Shown here: positions 27,070 through 32,353 of the stretch, one piece after another | Layout: each line of letters starts with the position of its first letter | How positions within the stretch are numbered: position 1 is the stretch's first letter | Program-made: the position numbers and the translations under genes | Notes under the pieces: generated by a model | The model's database searches: none | Seen by the model: the letters and a program-made list of their open reading frames with translations, nothing else | Told to the model about the DNA's origin: nothing | Assembly: GCA_025458025.1 (NCBI GenBank) | Contig: JALOTF010000073.1 | Coordinates: forward strand, 1 to 32,353 | Length of the DNA: 32,353 nucleotides | Source of the DNA: Beijerinckiaceae bacterium | GTDB taxonomy: Bacteria > Pseudomonadota > Alphaproteobacteria > Rhizobiales > Beijerinckiaceae | Reading direction: 5' to 3'

Positions 27070-27656
27070 GTCTTCTCTCCCCTTTTGGTCGCCCGGATGT
27101 TCCAGCGAGCCAGCAAGGCTTCCGCATCTCCGGTTCCGATATCGATGAAGGTAGCGCCCTGCTTCAGGGCGGGTTCGAGCTGCGGCGGCATGGCTGCCTC
27201 GCCCTTGATGAAGGTGAGAACCACCGGCGGTGCGCCGCGCAAAACAAGGTGATGGATGATCCCGCCCGGCACCCTTTCGAGCCGTTGGTCGCGGATGTCA
27301 TGCCCGCGCCGGATATAGGGCCAGCGGCGCAGATAGGCCGCCTCATCCTGCCCCGCAAGATCGTTCGAGACGAGAATCGCGGTGACATCCGATGCCGCAT
27401 TGGCGCTTTTCGCAACGAATGGCCCGGCGAGGATCACCCCCCGCAGGGCGGTCTCGTTCCGCGTGAAAGCCGTGAGGTCATCGGTGAGCGAGCGGAGCGC
27501 CTCAAGCCCGATGCCCGGGACGGTTTCTGCAACCTCGCGCTTGAACATGCTACCAAGTCCGCCCGATGATCCCTTGGGACGGTAGAGAAAGCGCGTGGTG
27601 AACCACAGACCGGCAATGCCGGCGAGGATCATGAGGCCGGTATCGAAGTCGATCAT
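27066..27656 (-). CDS. Unknown membrane-anchored protein within the valine operon
   Basis: A 196-residue protein I do not recognise. One N-terminal transmembrane segment is visible (about residues 7-24, GLMILAGIAGLWFTTRFLY), followed by a soluble domain of mixed helix and strand with no cofactor or metal motif. The gene starts 5 nt after the acyl-CoA dehydrogenase stop and overlaps mmsB by 4 nt, so it is very likely translated with both. A supporting role at the membrane, such as anchoring or electron-transfer contact for the dehydrogenase, is possible but is speculation. Coding bias matches its neighbours, so it is a real gene rather than a chance frame. Confidence 0.75.
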   Translation of the reverse strand: MIDFDTGLMILAGIAGLWFTTRFLYRPKGSSGGLGSMFKREVAETVPGIGLEALRSLTDDLTAFTRNETALRGVILAGPFVAKSANAASDVTAILVSNDLAGQDEAAYLRRWPYIRRGHDIRDQRLERVPGGIIHHLVLRGAPPVVLTFIKGEAAMPPQLEPALKQGATFIDIGTGDAEALLARWNIRATKRGEKT

Positions 27657-27661
27657 GCCGG

Positions 27662-28825
27662 TCAGCGCGTGCCGAGCAGATTGCGCGCGACGATCATCCG
27701 CATGATCTCGTTGGTGCCTTCGAGGATCTGGTGGACGCGCAGATCACGCACGATTTTCTCGATGCCATAATCCTGAAGATAGCCGTAGCCGCCGAGCAAT
27801 TGCAGTGCGCGATCCGCCACGCTGGATGCGGTTTCGGTGACGAAACGCTTGGCCATGGCGCAGCGCATCGTGGCATCTGCTTCCTTGCGATCATAGGCGC
27901 TGGCGGCGGCATAGAGAAAAGTGCGCGCGGCTTCGAGATCAATCGCCATATCCGCGAGACGGAACTGAAGCGCCTGGAAATCCTGTAGTTTCTTCCCGAA
28001 GGCCACGCGCTCGGAGAGGTAGCTCTTCGCCTTGTCGAAAGCCGATTGTGCGCCGCCCAAAGCAGAGGCCGAGATATTCAGCCGCCCGCCATCGAGCCCG
28101 CTCATCGCGATGGTGAAGCCCTGCCCCTCCTTGCCGAGGAGGTTGGAGACCGGCACGCGGCAATCCTCCATGATCACCTGCCGGGTGGGCTGGGCGTTCC
28201 AGCCCATTTTCTTCTCGTTGGCCCCGAAGGAGAGTCCGGGCATATCCTTCTCGATCAGAAGGCAAGAGATGCCTTTCGGCCCCTCCTCGCCCGTGCGCAC
28301 CATCACGGCGTAGAGATCCGTGGAGCCCGCGCCGGAAATGAACTGCTTGACGCCATCGACGATATAAAAGTCGCCCTCGCGGCGCGCCCGCGTCTTCAGC
28401 GCCGCCGCATCCGAGCCCGAGCCCGGCTCCGTGAGGCAATAGGAGGAGAGCATCTCCATGGAGACCATGGCCGGCATGTATTTCGCCTTCAGCGCCTCGT
28501 CCCCGAAACGCTCGATGAGCCCCGCCACCATGTTATGGATCGAGAGATAGGAGGCAACCGCCGGGCAGCCCGTGGAGAGTGCTTCGAACACGAGCGCCGT
28601 TTGCAAACGCGTGAGGCCCGAGCCGCCCGATTCCTCGCTCACATAGCAGGCACCCATGCCAAGAGCGGCCGTTTCGCGCAGCACATCGACCGGGAAATGC
28701 TTGTTCTCGTCCCATGCGAGGGCATGCGGAGCGAGTTTTTCATCGGCGAAGGCGCGGGCCATCTCGATGACCGCGCGATCGTCATCCGAGAGCGCGAAGG
28801 CACGGTTTTCCACTGGCGCGAGCAT
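27662..28825 (-). CDS. Acyl-CoA dehydrogenase, probably isobutyryl-CoA dehydrogenase
   Basis: A 387-residue FAD enzyme that introduces a double bond into an acyl-CoA. The FAD/substrate motif YCLTEPGSGSDAAALKT, the RVAFGKKLQDFQALQF segment, the LLGGYGYLQDYGIEKIVRD helix and the catalytic glutamate, about Glu369 in ILEGTNEIMR, are present. Substrate specificity for isobutyryl-CoA is inferred from the mmsB neighbour. ATG 28825 is chosen because GGAGGAAGT lies immediately upstream; the frame remains open to 28897 without similarity. Electrons would pass to electron-transfer flavoprotein, whose genes are not here. Confidence 0.93.
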   Translation of the reverse strand: MLAPVENRAFALSDDDRAVIEMARAFADEKLAPHALAWDENKHFPVDVLRETAALGMGACYVSEESGGSGLTRLQTALVFEALSTGCPAVASYLSIHNMVAGLIERFGDEALKAKYMPAMVSMEMLSSYCLTEPGSGSDAAALKTRARREGDFYIVDGVKQFISGAGSTDLYAVMVRTGEEGPKGISCLLIEKDMPGLSFGANEKKMGWNAQPTRQVIMEDCRVPVSNLLGKEGQGFTIAMSGLDGGRLNISASALGGAQSAFDKAKSYLSERVAFGKKLQDFQALQFRLADMAIDLEAARTFLYAAASAYDRKEADATMRCAMAKRFVTETASSVADRALQLLGGYGYLQDYGIEKIVRDLRVHQILEGTNEIMRMIVARNLLGTR

Positions 28826-28903
28826 GACACTTCCTCCCCATGAAGCGGCGTTCGATCCGGTTTTCCGGTTGGTCGCATCGGCACCGCAGCACCGCAAGGC
28901 GCA

Positions 28904-29818
28904 TCACAGCACAACGATTCCGGAATGCTTGGCCTTGTTCTCCGGCTCGACATGGATCGTGATGATGGCCCCCGAAAAGGCTTCGCGCAACCCGGCCTCG
29001 ATGCGATCACAAATGTCATGCGCGCGATCGACCCGCATATCGCCGGGCACCACGAGATGGAACTCGATGAAGGTGGCCGGGCCTGAATGGCGCGTGCGCA
29101 GGTCATGCGCCTCCAGCGCGCCCTCGCCCTGCCGCCCGATGATCGCGCGGATATCGTCGAGTTCTTCCGGTGCTGCGGCCTCGTCCATCAATCCGCCGAA
29201 GGAGCTTTGCATCAGCTTCCAGCCGGAAACGAGGATGTTCACGCCCACGAGCCCTGCGAGCAGCGGATCGAGCCAGGGCAGGCCGGTCGCGACGCTGATG
29301 ACCAGCGCCATCAGCACGCCCAGCGAGGAGATCACATCCGTCAGCAAGTGTTGGCCATCGGCCACGAGGGCGGGCGAGCGCAGCTTGCGCCCCCGCGTGA
29401 TGAGCAGCCAGCACCAAGCCCCGTTGAGCACGCCCGCGAGCACGTTGAGGCCGTAGCCGAGGGGATTATGGCTCACCACGCGTGGATTGTTCCACGCGCC
29501 CCAGGCCGCATGGAACACTGCCATAGCCGCCACGAGAATCAACGCGCCTTCAAACACCGCCGCGAGATATTCCACCTTCTGGTGGCCATAGGGGTGCTTG
29601 GCATCCGCCGGCTTCGCGGAAAGGCGCAGAGCGAACAGGGCGACGCAGGCCGCGACCACATTGATCGTGCTCTCGAGGGCATCCGAGTAGAGCGCGACAG
29701 AGCCGGTGTAGAACCAGGCCGCGAATTTCAACCCGAGAACGATCAGGCCAATGGCGATGCTCCCCAGCGCAATGCGCTGGGCTTCATCGAAACGGAGGTT
29801 TGCCGAGGTGGAAGCCAT
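28904..29818 (-). CDS. Cation diffusion facilitator (CDF) metal transporter
   Basis: A 304-residue CDF protein that exports divalent metal ions (Zn, Fe, Mn, Cd or Co) in exchange for protons. Six hydrophobic segments are followed by a cytoplasmic ferredoxin-like domain. Metal-site motifs are ALYSDALES in the second membrane helix and DGQHLLTDVIS in the fifth, with HPYGHQKVEYLAA in the loop between helices. The C-terminal domain ends IHVEPENKAKHSG. ATG 29818 has GGAGGAAAG upstream. It stands 78 nt upstream of the acyl-CoA dehydrogenase start on the same strand, and no metal regulator is adjacent; metal specificity cannot be read with confidence. Confidence 0.92.
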   Translation of the reverse strand: MASTSANLRFDEAQRIALGSIAIGLIVLGLKFAAWFYTGSVALYSDALESTINVVAACVALFALRLSAKPADAKHPYGHQKVEYLAAVFEGALILVAAMAVFHAAWGAWNNPRVVSHNPLGYGLNVLAGVLNGAWCWLLITRGRKLRSPALVADGQHLLTDVISSLGVLMALVISVATGLPWLDPLLAGLVGVNILVSGWKLMQSSFGGLMDEAAAPEELDDIRAIIGRQGEGALEAHDLRTRHSGPATFIEFHLVVPGDMRVDRAHDICDRIEAGLREAFSGAIITIHVEPENKAKHSGIVVL

Positions 29819-29873
29819 GGCGCTCTTTCCTCCGCGCCGTCGCGAAGGTCAAGTCAGCGCTAGGGCAAAGCGG

Positions 29874-30209
29874 TCAGCGCCCGGAAAGGCGCTTCGCATT
29901 GGCTTTCATGGTGTTGCTGGTCGGGCGCGCGGCCGCACTCGCGATTCGCATGGGCGCTGAAGCCGCGACATTCGAGGCGGAATGCACATCGCCGAAGGCC
30001 ATGCGCGTTGCGAATTCGATGCCGATCCGCATGCCCTCGAGGTTGGCCGCCACCACGCCGCTTTGCACGGCAAGAACCTTCTCGGTCACCATCCGCTCGC
30101 TCTCGAGCCGCCCGGCCGGGGCGCGGCCCACGGCAAGGTTATGCGCTTCCTGCGCTAGGCGCGGGATGCGGTTCGCAACGATGAGGGAAGACATCCAGAA
30201 GGTCCACAT
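29874..30209 (-). CDS. Small phasin-like helical protein
   Basis: About 111 residues, almost wholly helical. The segment ESERMVTEKVLAVQSGVVAA resembles small hypothetical phasin-like proteins of Hyphomicrobiales that carry a similar EA..MV.EK pattern; phasins coat polyhydroxyalkanoate granules. The similarity is weak and from memory. The start is uncertain: ATG 30209 (MWTFWMSS) has a GGGGG stretch just upstream, while ATG 30224 or 30221 would add four or five residues. It is divergent from usg across a dyad-rich gap. Confidence 0.55.
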   Translation of the reverse strand: MWTFWMSSLIVANRIPRLAQEAHNLAVGRAPAGRLESERMVTEKVLAVQSGVVAANLEGMRIGIEFATRMAFGDVHSASNVAASAPMRIASAAARPTSNTMKANAKRLSGR

Positions 30210-30257
30210 GGGCACCCCCATCATCCGGGCATAAGGTTCAGGCGTCAACGACTATTG

Positions 30258-30290
30258 CTGGCAGCCAGTGTGCAATGCTGCTAACAGCAT
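30258..30290. promoter_or_regulatory. Paired dyads in the phasin-like/usg divergent region
   Basis: Two perfect inverted repeats lie close together: CTGG-cag-CCAG at 30258-30268 and ATGCTG-ctaa-CAGCAT at 30275-30290. An AT-rich stretch (about 30300-30330) follows toward usg and is a plausible promoter region. The dyads could be operator sites for one or both divergent genes. No regulator is known for them here. Confidence 0.4.
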
Positions 30291-30395
30291 GATATGTCGC
30301 ATGTTTTTTCATTTAAAGTTTTGCTGATGTCAAGACTTCCGTAACGGGAGCGGCGCTCTCCTGTCGGAAACGGACCAGTCGAGACGGAGGAATTC

Positions 30396-30665
30396 ATGGT
30401 TGATGCCGATTTCCGTCGCCAGCTTCAGGGCTATGGGCTGACGACGGCGAACATTCTCTACCACATGCCGGATCACCCGAATCTGCTGCAGAATTTCATC
30501 TGGCAGCAATACGATCTCTTCCCGAAATTTCCGGCATTGCGTAAGTTCCTCGAATTTTGGAAACGCGAGATCGAGGGCGGTCTGCATTCGGTGATCGTGG
30601 CGCATAACCGGCTGATCACACCGGCGGAGATCCGCTCCATCGGGCATGAGTTCAAATTGAATTAA
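30396..30665 (+). CDS. usg: Usg-family protein
   Basis: An 89-residue protein of the Usg family, found mainly in alphaproteobacteria; its function is unknown. The conserved features seen are LTTANILYHMPDHPNLLQNF, then QQYDLFPKFPALRKFLEFW and the ending IVAHNRLITPAEIR. It is soluble and acidic to neutral, with aromatic-rich helices. ATG 30396 is preceded by GGAGGA. The length is normal. Its stop codon lies in the loop of the hairpin at 30648-30683. Confidence 0.9.
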   Translation: MVDADFRRQLQGYGLTTANILYHMPDHPNLLQNFIWQQYDLFPKFPALRKFLEFWKREIEGGLHSVIVAHNRLITPAEIRSIGHEFKLN

Positions 30666-30683
30666 GACGTTCAGATTGAACTC
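30648..30683. terminator. Hairpin between convergent usg and glutaminase genes
   Basis: A 14-bp stem (left arm 30648-30661, right arm 30670-30683, one mismatch and one wobble) encloses the loop TTAAGACG, which contains the usg stop codon. Each arm is itself nearly palindromic (TTCAAATTGAA and TTCAGATTGAA). No T-run follows on either strand, so termination ability is uncertain; it may instead stabilise both convergent messages. Confidence 0.5.
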
Positions 30684-30699
30684 AGAAGCGGTCGAGAAT

Positions 30700-31641
30700 T
30701 CAGAGGATCGACCAGCGCGTGTTCTGCGCGAAGATCTCCAGCGCGATCGTGCCGACGAGCGAATTGCCGGCGCGATCCAGCTCCGGCGACCACACGGCAA
30801 TCGCACCCTGTCCCGGCGCAACCGCGACGATGCCGCCGCCGACACCGCTCTTCGCCGGCAGGCCCACGCGATAGGCGAAACTGCCGGTGGAATCATACAT
30901 GCCGCAGGTCATCATCACGGCATTCACCCGCCGCACATAGCGCTGCGCGAGCACGCTCTCACCCGAATGGATGGAGAAACCATCCATCGCCAGGGGCAAG
31001 GCCGCGCGGGCGAGATCGCGCACGGTGGCTGAAATCGCGCATTGGCGGCAATAGGCATCCACCACCTGATCGGGCGAGTGTGTGAGATTATCGTGCACCT
31101 TCAGGATGTTGGCGATCGCCCGGTTCTGGAAGGCGGTCGCCATCTCGCTTTGCGCGACCTTGTCATCCAGCCCGCCGGTGATTGCGCCGGCGCAGGTGCG
31201 GAGATAGGCGAGCACAAGGGCCGCGACATCCGGCGTCCGCGCCATCAGGTAATCGGTCACGGTTAGCGCGCCAGCATTCACGAAGGGGTTGCGCGGCGCG
31301 CCCAGCTCCGCCTCGAGGATCGCGAGATGGTTGAAGGCCGTGCCCGAAGGCTCCTTGCCCACGCGCGTCCAGATCTCGTCACCGCCGCGATTGAGCGCGA
31401 GTTCCAGCGCGAAAAGCTTGGTGATGCTCTGGAGCGAGAAGGGCTCGTCGCAATCGCCGATCGCGACATCCGCACCATCGAGCGTGGCCACGGCCATGCC
31501 GAACTTGCGGCCATTCACCTTGGCGAGTTCGGGGATGTAATCCGCCACCTTGCCCTTGCCGAAGGCCGGACGCACATGCTCGGCGATGTCGGCCAGCAAA
31601 TCCTGCAGGCGGTAGGCGGTAAAGGGGCGCGGCTCGCGCAT
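30700..31641 (-). CDS. glsA: Glutaminase
   Basis: A 313-residue serine-dependent beta-lactamase-fold glutaminase that hydrolyses glutamine to glutamate and ammonia. The catalytic Ser72-xx-Lys75 motif is in FSLQSITKLF; NPFVNAGALTVTDYL, MMTCGMYDSTG and LPAKSGVGGGI are further family motifs. The length fits the bacterial enzyme. It is cytoplasmic. The ATG at 31641 is preceded by GAGGCC, and the gene lies downstream of a terminator, so it has its own promoter in 31642-31723. Confidence 0.96.
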   Translation of the reverse strand: MREPRPFTAYRLQDLLADIAEHVRPAFGKGKVADYIPELAKVNGRKFGMAVATLDGADVAIGDCDEPFSLQSITKLFALELALNRGGDEIWTRVGKEPSGTAFNHLAILEAELGAPRNPFVNAGALTVTDYLMARTPDVAALVLAYLRTCAGAITGGLDDKVAQSEMATAFQNRAIANILKVHDNLTHSPDQVVDAYCRQCAISATVRDLARAALPLAMDGFSIHSGESVLAQRYVRRVNAVMMTCGMYDSTGSFAYRVGLPAKSGVGGGIVAVAPGQGAIAVWSPELDRAGNSLVGTIALEIFAQNTRWSIL

Positions 31642-31723
31642 GGAAGGCCTCGATCAGCGGATGCGGGGTCGCGCCTCCTAGCGCCGATTTGTGACGACGC
31701 AAGGAAAATCCCGCCGGAAACAG

Positions 31724-31749
31724 AAAAAACCGGCATTTCTGCCGGTTTT
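31724..31749 (-). terminator. Rho-independent terminator after the DUF4170 gene
   Basis: A perfect 10-bp stem (AAAACCGGCA / TGCCGGTTTT) with a 4-nt loop ends in six T on the minus strand. It lies about 30 nt past the DUF4170 gene stop and upstream of glsA. The arms are symmetric enough to work in both directions. Confidence 0.9.
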
Positions 31750-31779
31750 CATGTTCTTTCCCCCGCCTGGCGTTCCGCC

Positions 31780-31998
31780 TCAGGCCCAGGCTTGCTGCCG
31801 GGCCGGATTCGGAGCGGATGAGACGATGCTGTAGCGGGTAGTCGCCGACGAGCGGCTCGCGGAAGCCCGCTCGCGCCATTTCTTGTCCGCTTCCTCATAA
31901 GACCGGTAGGGCCCAAACACGCGCTCGGTTCCGGGAACGACTTCCTGGAATTCCACGCACTGATATTCCCCGCCAATCACCCAATATTGCCTCGACAT
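31780..31998 (-). CDS. DUF4170 domain protein
   Basis: A 72-residue protein of the DUF4170 family, of unknown function and mostly alphaproteobacterial. The family pattern is visible: QYWVIGGEYQCVEF at the start and VFGPYRSYEEADKKWRE in the middle. ATG 31998 has AGGATCAGG upstream. It follows isocitrate lyase on the same strand, with a hairpin between, and ends in a strong terminator. Confidence 0.88.
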   Translation of the reverse strand: MSRQYWVIGGEYQCVEFQEVVPGTERVFGPYRSYEEADKKWRERASASRSSATTRYSIVSSAPNPARQQAWA

Positions 31999-32031
31999 GA
32001 TCCTGATCCTCGAAAGTAGGGGGTTTGGGGA

Positions 32032-32061
32032 GAGCGGGACGGTGGGAGTTCCGTCCCGCTC
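32032..32061 (-). repeat. Hairpin between isocitrate lyase and the DUF4170 gene
   Basis: A perfect 11-bp inverted repeat (GAGCGGGACGG / CCGTCCCGCTC) with an 8-nt loop lies 12 nt after the aceA stop. No T-run follows on the minus strand, so partial termination or message-end protection is more likely than full termination; the DUF4170 gene may be reached by read-through. Confidence 0.65.
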
Positions 32062-32073
32062 CTCAGCTGCCGA

Positions 32074-32353
32074 TTACTCGGCCGCAATCGCCTTGCCGTG
32101 TCCCTCGCCACCATGGAACTGCTCGCTCTCGGTCGAGCCGGCCATCGCGGTGGTGGAGGACTTGCCCTGGCTGATCGCCATCGCCACGGCATCGAAATAG
32201 CCCGTGCCGACTTCGCGCTGGTGACGGACGGCGGTGAAGCCGATGTCCTGCGCAGCGAATTCGCGCTGCTGCATCTCGGAATAGGCACCCATGCCGCGCT
32301 GCGAATAGCCCTTGGCCAGCTCGAACATCGAGAGGTTGAGGCTGTGGAAGCCG
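32074..32353 (-). CDS. aceA: Isocitrate lyase, C-terminal part, cut by window edge
   Basis: The last 92 residues of isocitrate lyase, which splits isocitrate to glyoxylate and succinate in the glyoxylate shunt. The visible segment reads FHSLNLSMFELAKGYSQRGM, then QQREFAAQDIGFTAVRHQRE, VGTGYFDAVAMAI, and a C-terminal STESEQFHGG, all typical of the family. The catalytic Cys region lies outside the window. The reading frame is intact to its TAA at 32074. Confidence 0.95.
   Translation of the reverse strand, partial: GFHSLNLSMFELAKGYSQRGMGAYSEMQQREFAAQDIGFTAVRHQREVGTGYFDAVAMAISQGKSSTTAMAGSTESEQFHGGEGHGKAIAAE

Overview
The window looks like a stretch of chromosome from a GC-rich alphaproteobacterium, most likely Hyphomicrobiales (Rhizobiales). 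That placement is inference. It rests on the GC-rich codon use and on lineage-typical genes: a Usg-family protein, a DUF4170 protein, an IF-1 variant with a Gly/Pro/Lys-rich tail, and a divergent katG/oxyR pair. Genes are packed tightly with many 1-4 nt overlaps. I see no rRNA, tRNA, CRISPR array, insertion sequence or phage gene. No gap without a gene exceeds about 300 bases.

Layout. (1) 1-6757, minus strand: a catabolic operon reading Bug-type solute receptor, SDR dehydrogenase, IclR regulator, HpcH/HpaI aldolase, DUF1537 sugar-acid kinase, PdxA2-like dehydrogenase, broken iron alcohol dehydrogenase, and a sialidase-like (BNR) protein cut by the window edge. DUF1537 plus PdxA2 is the known core of four-carbon sugar-acid (D-threonate type) catabolism to dihydroxyacetone phosphate. 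The aldolase and alcohol dehydrogenase suggest a second branch. Overlapping dyads at 6831-6858 are the best candidate IclR operator. (2) 6921-10204: katG with a strong terminator, and divergent oxyR carrying both redox cysteines. (3) 10186-15442, minus: a secreted SUMF1-fold protein, UDP-glucose dehydrogenase, a YegD-like Hsp70, a lipoprotein alpha/beta hydrolase, and an infA gene with an internal deletion. (4) 15540-18388, minus: M20D amidohydrolase, methylglyoxal synthase and ChrA transporter, probably one transcription unit. (5) 18671-24225, plus: a complete five-gene dipeptide/oligopeptide ABC transporter, with a large hairpin after the receptor gene. (6) 24226-29818: an O-antigen-ligase-like membrane protein, a nitroreductase, a valine-catabolism set (isobutyryl-CoA dehydrogenase, an unknown membrane-anchored protein, 3-hydroxyisobutyrate dehydrogenase) and a cation diffusion facilitator. 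(7) 29874-32353: a phasin-like small protein, usg, glutaminase, a DUF4170 protein and the C-terminal end of isocitrate lyase.

The most notable observations are these. Two unrelated genes (iron alcohol dehydrogenase and infA) each lack roughly 50 bases of conserved core and are frameshifted, while the rest of each frame is intact; this is either real recent decay or an assembly fault. The tetronate-type operon has an unusual gene combination. Two convergent gene pairs end on a shared TGATCA palindrome that gives both stop codons. A 14-bp-stem hairpin sits between the ABC receptor and its permeases.
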